Origin: Clostridia bacterium | GTDB taxonomy: Bacteria > Bacillota_A > Clostridia > Oscillospirales > CAG-272 | Direction of reading: 5' to 3' | Length of the DNA: 20,568 nt | Assembly: GCA_017626655.1 (NCBI GenBank) | Contig: JAGAIH010000398.1 | Location: forward strand, 1-20,568 | Part shown: positions 7,266 to 15,110 of the stretch, piece by piece | Numbering within the stretch: position 1 is the stretch's first letter | Layout: every line of letters begins with the position of its first letter | Made by a program: the position numbers and the translations under genes | Notes under the pieces: generated by a model | Told to the model about the DNA's origin: nothing | Database searches by the model: none | Seen by the model: only the letters and a program-made list of their open reading frames with translations

Positions 7266-8528
7266 ATGAAATTTACAAAGATTTTCGCAATCATTACAAT
7301 GGCGGCCATGTTGATGTCCATAGGCATGTTGTATGTTTCCGCATGGCCGGGGGCATACACCATCGGTACTGAAGAAGATTTTTATCCTGTGGGAACCGTC
7401 AAGATAGATTGGGACCCAGATGCATCTAAGAAACTGGACCTGACAGATGGTGACATGAGCGATTGGGCAGATGCCGGCTACAACGTGTCCACCATTCAGC
7501 CCGAAAACCTGATTTCCTGGGTAGGACACGGTGATAAGGAAAACACCAACGGCGTAGGCGATTTGGACCCCGACATGCCTGAAGGATGGAATATCATGAC
7601 CTACTATGTCATGGATTCGGATTACTTGTATGTTGGTTTCTATGTCACCGATCCAAACTTCGCTTATGGAAATGCTGCGGATTATTCCGGCTGGGGTTCT
7701 GCTTATCAGGGTGATGCCTTTCAGATCTCGATAGATCTTGGCGGTAAGTTGGGCGATCTGCTCCGCGAAGATCCCGATTATTTTGAAAACGAGCTGGATA
7801 CCATGGCACTGTTCTATTCTTTCTCTTGTGACGGTGATGGTGAGCCCCTGCGCATTGATGTACAGAACTCCAAGATGGATGGTATCTTGACCGAAGCGAA
7901 TGGTGATGGTGTTAAGGGCGCCGCACGGAAAACCATAACCGGCTGGAGTGCTGAATTTGCACTGTCACTGCAGATGCTGATTGAGCATTTCGAGTGGAAA
8001 ACCTATGAGCAGAATACCCGTATCTATGTGGGTGGCCCTGAGAAGCTTCCCTTGGAATTGGATGTTGCCCTGTATTATCTAGACCGTTCCACCACCGCAG
8101 GTCCCATTACGTGGGCTGCCGGTACCTGCAACAAGATTCTCGACGAGAACGGCAGACCTACTGTTTCGTGGACACCTGCTGATAGTGGCATCAATCTTGT
8201 TTTGGAATACGAAGAGGGGATGACCTTCAATACCCCCGCGATTGTTGTACTGGACGAGAATGGCGAGGCCCCCACAGAAGCTCCTACCGAGGTGCCTACT
8301 GAGCCCGTGACCATTCCGGAAACCGAGCCGGAGACAGTAGCTACCACCATGCCTGCAGATGATACATCCACCGAAGCGGGCGGGAACTCTGCGGAGACAA
8401 ATGCAACCTCCGATGACACCACAGAGCCCGCCAAGGGGTGTGCTTCTGCAGTAACTTCCGCAGCGGCAGGTATTCTGATCTCCATGGGCGCCGCCGTAAT
8501 ATTTGCTCACAAGAAAGAGGACAGATAG
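7266..8528 (+). CDS. Secreted CBM9-like carbohydrate-binding protein with C-terminal surface anchor
   Basis: A 420-residue exported protein. It has a signal peptide (1-26, cleavage after VSA), and a CBM9-like beta-sandwich at about 45-280 with the typical opening DLTDGDMSDWADA, then DSDYLYVGFYVTDP and YQGDAFQISIDLG. A Thr/Pro/Glu linker follows (about 333-388) with PTE repeats, and a tail KGCASA (Cys 392), a membrane span and a basic end (HKKEDR). GGAGG precedes ATG 7266. It starts 20 bases after the glycosidase and shares that protein's C-terminal module and tail type, so it probably works beside it as a surface sugar-binding partner. No catalytic domain is visible. DOMON-type or cytochrome-like binding is an alternative to carbohydrate binding. 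Confidence 0.75.
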   Translation: MKFTKIFAIITMAAMLMSIGMLYVSAWPGAYTIGTEEDFYPVGTVKIDWDPDASKKLDLTDGDMSDWADAGYNVSTIQPENLISWVGHGDKENTNGVGDLDPDMPEGWNIMTYYVMDSDYLYVGFYVTDPNFAYGNAADYSGWGSAYQGDAFQISIDLGGKLGDLLREDPDYFENELDTMALFYSFSCDGDGEPLRIDVQNSKMDGILTEANGDGVKGAARKTITGWSAEFALSLQMLIEHFEWKTYEQNTRIYVGGPEKLPLELDVALYYLDRSTTAGPITWAAGTCNKILDENGRPTVSWTPADSGINLVLEYEEGMTFNTPAIVVLDENGEAPTEAPTEVPTEPVTIPETEPETVATTMPADDTSTEAGGNSAETNATSDDTTEPAKGCASAVTSAAAGILISMGAAVIFAHKKEDR

Positions 8529-8589
8529 TACTGAATTTCCAGGGTGGGTTTCTACGTATAGTGCCCGCCCTATGTATTCAACTCATTTT

Positions 8590-8634
8590 CGGGACCTTGA
8601 GACCTTACAAAAAAGTCCCAGGTCCCGATTTTTT
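8590..8634 (+). terminator. Intrinsic terminator after the CBM9-like gene
   Basis: CGGGACCT (8590-8597) pairs with AGGTCCCG (8620-8627) across a 22-base loop and is followed by six T (8629-8634). It lies between the CBM9-like gene and the lipoprotein gene. It may end the operon or act as a partial terminator that lowers expression of the lipoprotein gene. No strong separate promoter was seen after it. Confidence 0.72.
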
Positions 8635-8656
8635 ACAAGTGGAAAGGATCAAAGCT

Positions 8657-10177
8657 ATGCGAATGAATCAGCATATCCGTTTCGTCAGTTGTATTCTGGC
8701 AGGGTTATTGATGATGTCAACCATTGTGTTGTCCTCCTGTGGTAATGCTTCCGAGCAGCCTTCCGGCATAGAAAGCAATCCTGATGCTGTGACTACGGCT
8801 ACTGAAACTGTTGTGGGAACCGATCCTGTCATGGATGCTTTGGAAACCGTTAAGGAAACGGCCGATTGGGGAGGAAAGGATTTTGGCATCCTGTATCTAA
8901 ACGATATTAATGGCTATACTGAGGAAGTCGAGGCAACGGCTATGGCGGGAGAACAATCCTCCAGTAGTGTCATGAACGATGCCGTATTCGAACGAAACAC
9001 GCTGTTCGAGGAATATTGCCACTTGTCATTTGTCCTCATTCCTACCGGAGGAGCCAACTTCATGAGTGCCCTGCAAAGTGAGGTACAAACGGGCACGGGT
9101 GACTTCCATTTAGCCGTTCAAACTACCGCTGGTACGGCCAATGCCGCAACATCGGGTTTGTTGTATAATTATTTGGATTTGGATATCGATTATGATCAAG
9201 AATGGTGGGATAAGGGTACGTTGGATTTCGCCTTGGACGGACGCGTGTTTTTCATGGACGGACCTTTCAATATCGTAGATGATGACGTAACCTTTGTAAT
9301 GATGTTCAATAAGGGACTGCGCGAAGAGTATCAGGTTGCCAATCCATATGATATGGTCAAGAACGGTGAGTGGACATTGGATGTCTTTAATTCCATCATC
9401 ATGAATCTATCGACCGATAATGGAGATGGTAAATGGGATGAGAATGATACTTACGGTTTTACCGCGCCTGCCACGGTTGGGGACACTTTTTTCTACGGCG
9501 CAGGCCTTCAGTATATTTATAATTCTCGCGATATGGAGATGCCAACGCTGGCTCTGACGGATGCCAAATTGGATCGCGCGATTGAGGTTTTGAGGATCGC
9601 GCGTGAGATTGTGCAAAATAATCATTCGTCGTATATTTCGGAATTTGGTAGCGAAGCACTTCCGCGAGACATTTTTATGGATAATCGTTCCTTGTTCTAC
9701 GTGGAGGCTGCGAATTATTTACGCCCCCTGAATGCGAGTATGGAAGGAGAATATGGCGTTGTTCCTATTCCAAAGTATGATAAACAACAGGAAAAGCATG
9801 TTACGTGGAGACATAGTATAGGTTCCACTTTGTCTATTCCGACATCGGTGGCCAGTCATGATATGGATGCTTTTGCCGATGTTTTGGAGGTCTATACGCT
9901 TCTATCGCAACAGTATGTGAGACCGGCTTATTACGATACCCTACTCACGGTTCGTAATGTCCACGATGTGGAGTCGTCCCAAATGATGGATATTATTTTC
10001 CTGCATAGAACCTATGATATGGCTATTTATTTCGATGCGCTCGGATTTAATGGGATTTTTGCATCCAGTGTCGTAGGAGCGGATAAATTCGCTTCTCGCT
10101 ACGCCAGTGTAAGCCGCGCGTTCGATCGGAACATCAGCACAATTTTGAAAAAATTGAATCAGGCAGATGCGCCGTAA
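8657..10177 (+). CDS. ABC-transporter extracellular solute-binding lipoprotein (family 1-like)
   Basis: A 506-residue lipoprotein. The signal sequence ends in the lipobox LSSC (Cys 28), followed by a Ser/Thr/Glu-rich tether. The mature part resembles sugar-binding family 1 proteins: VFERNTLFEE near the start, an EWWDKGTLDFALDGRVFF block, MFNKGL, and the Asp-rich loop NGDGKWDENDTYGF typical of this group. AAAGGA 8 bases upstream selects ATG 8657; a second ATG at 8663 would also keep the signal peptide. It probably binds an oligosaccharide or glycoside released by the surface enzymes. The usual two permease genes do not follow; the next sequence is a mobile-element remnant. The ligand is unknown. 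Confidence 0.85.
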   Translation: MRMNQHIRFVSCILAGLLMMSTIVLSSCGNASEQPSGIESNPDAVTTATETVVGTDPVMDALETVKETADWGGKDFGILYLNDINGYTEEVEATAMAGEQSSSSVMNDAVFERNTLFEEYCHLSFVLIPTGGANFMSALQSEVQTGTGDFHLAVQTTAGTANAATSGLLYNYLDLDIDYDQEWWDKGTLDFALDGRVFFMDGPFNIVDDDVTFVMMFNKGLREEYQVANPYDMVKNGEWTLDVFNSIIMNLSTDNGDGKWDENDTYGFTAPATVGDTFFYGAGLQYIYNSRDMEMPTLALTDAKLDRAIEVLRIAREIVQNNHSSYISEFGSEALPRDIFMDNRSLFYVEAANYLRPLNASMEGEYGVVPIPKYDKQQEKHVTWRHSIGSTLSIPTSVASHDMDAFADVLEVYTLLSQQYVRPAYYDTLLTVRNVHDVESSQMMDIIFLHRTYDMAIYFDALGFNGIFASSVVGADKFASRYASVSRAFDRNISTILKKLNQADAP

Positions 10178-10285
10178 AGGAGTCAAACCGGCGTGATCGG
10201 TCTCATAATGTTAGCTCGATTCAGCGTCGGATATTTTCATTCTGGAATGCACTTCTCTAAATGACCTCACTGTCTGTTTCTATTT

Positions 10286-10801
10286 GTGCAGTTGGCAGCC
10301 GCACTTCTATTGCCAAGCAATGGAATATTCACCGCGTATGAGAAGGAGGACTATAACTTCAACACGCACCGCCGTCAGGTGACGATTCAGAATACTTACT
10401 TCAACGAACGTTTCGGGCGATGCGATATGGAGCCCCTCCGAGACCGTACAGAAATGGGATCCGCCATGGCGTACATCATGAAGTATATTGAGAAGTCCGG
10501 GGAGAAGATTGTCTACTCCCGTGGGCTGCCCCAGTATTTCATATCAGACATATTGGATGACGACGTGGTGTGTCCCATTGGCATGGAGGATCAGAAGCTC
10601 TTACTCTTTGATAACTTCTCCTGCTTTGAGGATGGGGTATATATCGGGGAGGTCAGCCCCGAGGTGATCAATCAGATGAAGAAGGCCAACTACCGTGGAT
10701 TGTCGTGCCAACACAGCTTTACAAATCAACTCCGCGCCGGCGGGAAAATGCGAAGGCTCGCCAAGCGGTTCAGCGGCGACCTCGCATCCGTCGGCGCTTG
10801 A
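10286..10801 (+). pseudogene. Replication-initiator-like protein, C-terminal fragment (5' truncated)
   Basis: The readable part (about 171 codons from GTG 10286, with TGA just upstream and no ribosome binding site) resembles the C-terminal half of rolling-circle-type Rep proteins found on clostridial plasmids and integrative elements. Supporting segments are NTYFNERFGRCDMEPLRD, then AYIMKYIEKSGEKIVYSRGL (a Tyr/Lys motif-3-like helix), FISDILDDDVV and SPEVINQM. The N-terminal half, which would hold the HUH metal motif, is absent, so the gene is a remnant cut from its 5' end. The break lies between 10178 and 10300, directly behind the lipoprotein gene. Family assignment is from memory of conserved segments. 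Confidence 0.6.
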
Positions 10802-10829
10802 TTTTTCCGCGTTGCGACGGTCATGTTCA

Positions 10830-10901
10830 GTTACAGGCGTGTGCTTGTCGGGCGGCGCGTAGCGCCGCCACTTGTATCAAGACAAGCACACGCCTTACAA
10901 C
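10830..10901. repeat. Nested double inverted repeat downstream of the Rep remnant
   Basis: AGGCGTGTGCTTGTC (10835-10849) is the exact reverse complement of 10881-10895, and the flanks extend it imperfectly to 10830-10901. Inside lies a second perfect repeat, GGCGGCGC (10851-10858) and GCGCCGCC (10862-10869), with a 3-base loop. The layout is a 15-bp outer stem, an 8-bp inner stem, 1 unpaired base on one side and 11 on the other. No T run flanks it on either strand. Its place just after a Rep-like gene makes an origin, nick site or element-end function possible; a bidirectional transcription barrier is the alternative. Confidence 0.7.
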
Positions 10902-10996
10902 CCTAACCCAAACTTTACACAACAAAAAACAACTTTACCCCAACAAAATCAAAACTGGCACAATAGGGAGAGTTCTTTCTTTGCAGAGGGCATATC

Positions 10997-11077
10997 ATGT
11001 TTGAAACAAACTATGTAGGAACAGCTATATTCTGCTACGCTATTTTGGGTTTATGGACTATATTGTGGCTAATTTAG
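10997..11077 (+). CDS. Possible 26-residue hydrophobic peptide
   Basis: ATG 10997 follows AGAGGG by 6 bases and gives a 26-residue frame, MFETNYVGTAIFCYAILGLW plus TILWLI, which is one continuous hydrophobic segment. It overlaps the 3' end of the convergent DUF262 gene by 20 bases. It could be a tiny membrane peptide (for example toxin-like) or chance. There is no homology evidence. Confidence 0.25.
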   Translation: MFETNYVGTAIFCYAILGLWTILWLI

Positions 11078-12191
11078 ATATATATTGATTTACATCAAAG
11101 CTGTCATCTTTAATGTACTGGCTTTGTGCAAATAACTCTGAAATGGTTGTAAAAATACTATCTTTTTCATTTGTGATACGTTCTTTCTCGATATGAGCAA
11201 CAGCAATCCATAACAAGTAAAAATTTTGATTTGTTCGACTTTGACCATTCTTTTTTGTATGAGCCAACATCTTATTGAAATCTTCAAAATTATCGCCGGT
11301 CAGAATGTTGACTTTTTCAATAAAACTTTTTACATCTTCTATTGCTTGTCCGAATACAGAATTATTTTTACTCGATATTTCAGTTAGTGTGGACGTTATG
11401 TATCTCTTAGTACTGAATCGGGCATTTATACGTTGGTTTCTTACAAAAATGTTAAGATAGTCTCCTGGTTTAACCGAGTTTTTCCTCTCAATATAGGCTA
11501 AATAAGCCAACATAGTAATAAGTTCTTCGTTCTTCATACGAGTATCTAAAGGCTTAAATAATTTTCCAGAATATTGATTGGCCAGTGATTTAATTGCTTC
11601 AACATATTCTCTTGTAACATAAGCATTCCACATTTCAAACGTATTAGGTTCTATGGGAAACGGCTTAGAATTGAGTCGCAAAAACAAATCAATAGGACTG
11701 AAATTCGGGTTTTGTTCTTCATTGATTTCCACAATATCTATTTGGAAATCTAGAATACGATCTTTATATTTTGGATCAACAGCCTCTATACCATCAATAT
11801 CTTTCCCGTTTAACTCTTTTAAAAAACGAAGATTAGAAAGGCAAAAACCATTTTTATCTGACAAACGATCTTGTCCATTTACATCCTTATAGGACTCTCT
11901 CAAAAAGCCAAGTATAGATAAGAGTCTCTGCTGACCATCAATAACTTCACTTACCTTATCTTTTCTCCGATAAATAAATATTGGGGGTATTCTTATTCCC
12001 AGCAAAATGCTTTCAAGAAGATAAGATGCTTTTTGTTTGTTATTGGGAACTTCAGAACGTTGATAATCAGGTCGAATAATAAACTTCGAGGATTTTACAT
12101 CAGTTAAGATGTCATATACTGTAGCAGAAACGGGATCTGTTTTTGACAATTTAAAATCCTTATACTGTTCAATTTCTGGATTTTGAGACAT
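11058..12191 (-). CDS. DUF262-domain protein A
   Basis: A 377-residue protein. The N-terminal half is DUF262, the ParB/sulfiredoxin-like fold also found at the N-terminus of GmrSD-type restriction enzymes and SspE. It shows PDYQR (41-45), YLLESILLGIRIPPIFIYR (57-75), EVIDGQQR (82-89) and FLRLNSKPFPIEPNTFE. DGQQR is the nucleotide/phosphate-binding signature of the family. The C-terminal half is helical and has no His-x-x-Pro or HNH motif of DUF1524, so no nuclease can be assigned. It is the last gene of the AT-rich operon and starts 7 bases after the stop of the other DUF262 gene, with only a weak ribosome binding site, which suggests translational coupling. Confidence 0.8.
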   Translation of the reverse strand: MSQNPEIEQYKDFKLSKTDPVSATVYDILTDVKSSKFIIRPDYQRSEVPNNKQKASYLLESILLGIRIPPIFIYRRKDKVSEVIDGQQRLLSILGFLRESYKDVNGQDRLSDKNGFCLSNLRFLKELNGKDIDGIEAVDPKYKDRILDFQIDIVEINEEQNPNFSPIDLFLRLNSKPFPIEPNTFEMWNAYVTREYVEAIKSLANQYSGKLFKPLDTRMKNEELITMLAYLAYIERKNSVKPGDYLNIFVRNQRINARFSTKRYITSTLTEISSKNNSVFGQAIEDVKSFIEKVNILTGDNFEDFNKMLAHTKKNGQSRTNQNFYLLWIAVAHIEKERITNEKDSIFTTISELFAQSQYIKDDSFDVNQYISKLATI

Positions 12192-12198
12192 AATTGAA

Positions 12199-13389
12199 TC
12201 AAATTCTGCTTTGTTTTTTTATGTGAGAAGAAAAGTCAATCTTATATTCACTAGACAGATAATTAGAAATAAACTGATATCGATTAATAATTGACATATA
12301 GTAATGGCTGCCTGTTGCAAAAAAGACCTCTTCAACTTCTTTTTTATCAATATTAATGTTTTGCCAAAATACGGTGTTGTTAGGGGCATGTTGTATATCA
12401 TAAGCGATTTTCTCGGGATCTATTGCATCAAAAATTTCTAATGAATAATCATAGATTACAGAAAGTCCCCAAAATAACACTTCATACAATAAAGTGTTAT
12501 CAGCAAATGATGCATTATGAGAAACAAGGTGGCTTTTGATTTCAAATAATTGGTTTATAACTTTCTCAAAGATAGCGAGAACCTCAGATGCATTTTGTTT
12601 AGAAACCTTGAGTAGGTAAAAATTATTAATAACATCTGATTTGGATGTAGCTCCTGCATAACTCAGTATAGGGACATATCTTAAAGACAAAACTGTGCGA
12701 GTGCGAGATAATATATAATTAATTTTATCCCGTTCTTGAAGGTTTTGTTTTCTGCGAGGCAATAAAATCTCCTGACATCTCTTTAAAAAGTCTGGATTTT
12801 GTTCCAAATACGCTTTAAAAGTATGCACCAATGTATCATCGATATAAGCAGCGCGTTCAATTTCCTGGGGTTTTAACGCGATAATTCCTGAATTATATCT
12901 TGTGAAAATTTCTTTTTTTACTTTGTCTTCTTGAAGCGGCGTGAGAGATGGTTCATTTACAATACGAAACTGTAAGATTCGTATTTTAGTGTTTTTAAAA
13001 TTTTCTCTAATTTCTTCTGGAAGTTCTGCGTAATGTTTGCCACTATATAAAGACAAGGATTTAAGCCCTGCTTCATGCAGAGGCAAAGCGTTTTCAAGAA
13101 ATTTCTTTATTGTTTCATATCGCTGCCGACCATCAATAACTTCATTTTTGATACCATCGTCAAATAGCACAATGGGGGGGATTTCAGTTCCAAGAAGAAT
13201 ACTTTCAATAAAGTAAGTAGCTTTTTCTTCATCCCATACATATTTTCTTTGAAAGTACGGAGCATAATCGATTCTGCTTGCATATCGTTCATTCAAAAAT
13301 GTATGTGCTATTGATTTAACTGAATTATCAATTTTTAAATGTGTTTTAAATATTTCAATGATGTCGGTACAATCCAGTTCAATACTCAT
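12199..13389 (-). CDS. DUF262-domain protein B
   Basis: A 396-residue protein. DUF262 motifs are YFQRKYVW (45-52), YFIESILLGTEIPPIVLF (59-76), EVIDGRQR (83-90; Arg replaces the first Gln of the common DGQQR) and IFTRYNSGIIALKPQEIERA. It is clearly diverged from the neighbouring DUF262 protein, so this is an old paralogous pair or two independently recruited family members. No DUF1524/HNH motif is seen in the C-terminal half. AAGGAG before ATG 13389 overlaps the stop of the upstream gene, so the two are co-transcribed. In characterised relatives the domain hydrolyses NTP and senses DNA modification; that role here is inference. Confidence 0.8.
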   Translation of the reverse strand: MSIELDCTDIIEIFKTHLKIDNSVKSIAHTFLNERYASRIDYAPYFQRKYVWDEEKATYFIESILLGTEIPPIVLFDDGIKNEVIDGRQRYETIKKFLENALPLHEAGLKSLSLYSGKHYAELPEEIRENFKNTKIRILQFRIVNEPSLTPLQEDKVKKEIFTRYNSGIIALKPQEIERAAYIDDTLVHTFKAYLEQNPDFLKRCQEILLPRRKQNLQERDKINYILSRTRTVLSLRYVPILSYAGATSKSDVINNFYLLKVSKQNASEVLAIFEKVINQLFEIKSHLVSHNASFADNTLLYEVLFWGLSVIYDYSLEIFDAIDPEKIAYDIQHAPNNTVFWQNINIDKKEVEEVFFATGSHYYMSIINRYQFISNYLSSEYKIDFSSHIKKQSRI

Positions 13390-13400
13390 GGTGCATCTCC

Positions 13401-14927
13401 TTAGTTTATTTTTATTCTATCAGAAAACCTCTTGTCACAAAACTGTGATTCTTTTTTATCGATGACTGATCCTTGGAAAAAGAATTCATTGTTATAGTTA
13501 ATTCTTTGTTTTACTAAGCCATCTAAAGCGAACCGAAATGTATATTGCCAGCTTGGGTTGGCAAATGCATTTGGAATTTGATGAATAGCGGGAAGCCAAT
13601 CGTAGATATATCGGCATTCATCAAAAACGATTAAATCGGTAAACATTCGTGTTTGTTTTGCTTTATATGTTAATCTCGAGGTGCTGTCAGTGCAGTAATG
13701 CATGGGATATGATAATTGATTCATAACAGCATCAAAAAATAGCATTCTATTAGGTTTGTCTAAAAACTGATACATGTTGTGTTTGTTATCAAAGAACAGC
13801 AATGTATTATTTAGATCTGGGCAAATATCCATCCCTAAATTGCGGATGTCGTATGATTTTTGCAAGCAAGATAGCAATTCATACAAATCATTCGAATAGA
13901 GGGAGCCTCCGAGTTCTGCCTCTAATCGATTGCATCTTGAAACGCCTTTGAAGTTAGCATTTTTTTGATACAACAGGTTGTTAATTGCAAAAAACCTTAA
14001 TAGGGTATTATTCTTTACTGTGTTTACATCAATAAAATCGTATTTTTGGTTTTTTAGTGGAGTGGTTGTTGATATATACTTCAAAAAGGGAGAGTGACAA
14101 AATCTTAAAAGTGGAACGGATATTGATCCAGTATTGCAAATCATTGCGGTAACAAAGTCACCGTAATATGTATCAAAATTCTCGCCAACAGTCTTTTTGA
14201 ATGTTTCATAGCTCCCAGTTAGGGATATTGAACCCTGTGAATCAACCACACAAGCAGAAGAATTTTCTTTTATATAAAAATACCGAGCAATAATATCCTC
14301 GAATTCGTCTCTTAACTGAGAGTTGCTTGAATCGACATCGGCAAAGTTTGAAATCAACACCCCTGGAGATTCAAGACGGTGGTTCTTGAATAATGATGAA
14401 ATACATCGTAAAGCATGTTGATCCGAAATTAATGGAGCGCAAGCATCTATATAGACAATATCAAACTTCTTTGGCGTGTTTTCAAAGAAATTTTCAATTG
14501 AAGTCTTTATTATTTTGGGTTGCATATAGTCAGATGAGTCAACGGATCGCAAAGCTTGAAGATATGTATTTTGACGGCTTTCAAATGCCCAAATATTCTG
14601 TGGTAAAACGCCTAAAGAAACAAATTCTTTAAAATCATTCTCGGGTTCAGGACCAGATAAATAGCAAACGGATAATTCAGAAGGATGTTTATGGCCAACC
14701 TTTTCAGAATGCATTTGTTCCCATTCTCTTATATATCCCAAATCCATTCTTTTCACCTCGGTTTGCTCATGCGATTCATCCATATCCATGAAGTAATCAT
14801 ATAAATCTCTGACATAAGATCTACGAACACAGCAAGACGAGGAACGATTGGTAGTTAAATGATCAATTGCCGTCTTAATAACTGAATGCCTAACTTTGTT
14901 TTTGGATTCCTGTGTATAGCTAACCAC
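13401..14927 (-). CDS. Methyltransferase-fold-like protein of the DUF262 operon (function unknown)
   Basis: A 508-residue protein starting at GTG 14927, with AGGAG 8 bases upstream. Residues about 85-200 read like a class I S-adenosylmethionine-dependent fold: VCYLSGPEP (87-95, motif I position but without the usual GxGxG), NIWAFES (acidic Glu 116 at the end of strand 2), then KFDIVYIDACAPL (154-166, motif IV position), and PGVLISNFADVD (strand 5). The missing glycine-rich loop suggests either a divergent enzyme or a binding-only fold. The C-terminal 300 residues contain no recognised domain. It is the first gene of an AT-rich operon with two DUF262 proteins. The name is structural inference only; it could be a modification enzyme, a sensor or an adaptor. 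Confidence 0.65.
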   Translation of the reverse strand: MVSYTQESKNKVRHSVIKTAIDHLTTNRSSSCCVRRSYVRDLYDYFMDMDESHEQTEVKRMDLGYIREWEQMHSEKVGHKHPSELSVCYLSGPEPENDFKEFVSLGVLPQNIWAFESRQNTYLQALRSVDSSDYMQPKIIKTSIENFFENTPKKFDIVYIDACAPLISDQHALRCISSLFKNHRLESPGVLISNFADVDSSNSQLRDEFEDIIARYFYIKENSSACVVDSQGSISLTGSYETFKKTVGENFDTYYGDFVTAMICNTGSISVPLLRFCHSPFLKYISTTTPLKNQKYDFIDVNTVKNNTLLRFFAINNLLYQKNANFKGVSRCNRLEAELGGSLYSNDLYELLSCLQKSYDIRNLGMDICPDLNNTLLFFDNKHNMYQFLDKPNRMLFFDAVMNQLSYPMHYCTDSTSRLTYKAKQTRMFTDLIVFDECRYIYDWLPAIHQIPNAFANPSWQYTFRFALDGLVKQRINYNNEFFFQGSVIDKKESQFCDKRFSDRIKIN

Positions 14928-14969
14928 TTATCTGCTCCTATTCGATGTAAATAGATAATTTATGGTTTC

Positions 14970-14998
14970 ATTATAACACATAAAGCGTTTTTTGTAAA
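14970..14998 (-). promoter_or_regulatory. Sigma-A promoter of the methyltransferase-like/DUF262 operon
   Basis: On the minus strand TTTACA (14998-14993), a 17-base spacer and TATAAT (14975-14970). The start codon of the first gene lies about 40 bases downstream. The cassette therefore has its own promoter and does not depend on the conjugative-element genes upstream. Confidence 0.78.
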
Positions 14999-15110
14999 GT
15001 CTTGTCGAAGAATTTACATAGAAACAATTCTTTTTTATGTATGATTTACATATTTCTTTGACTAGCATTGTAATATCACGAATTGGCATTGTGATCGTAA
15101 AGATGCTACT

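Noticed and set aside
8270..8310. Tandem repeat in the CBM9-like gene as a DNA-level repeat element
   Set aside because: It is a Pro-Thr-Glu protein linker of the type expected between surface domains and is only a few units long.
10830..10901. Integron attC-like site
   Set aside because: The required RYYYAAC and GTTRRRY core boxes are not present at the ends, and no integron integrase is seen.
15061..15100. Repeated GCATTGT(A/G)AT and ATCAC/GTGAT as a possible operator
   Set aside because: The matches are short and imperfect in AT-rich DNA and lie upstream of the cassette promoter without further support.
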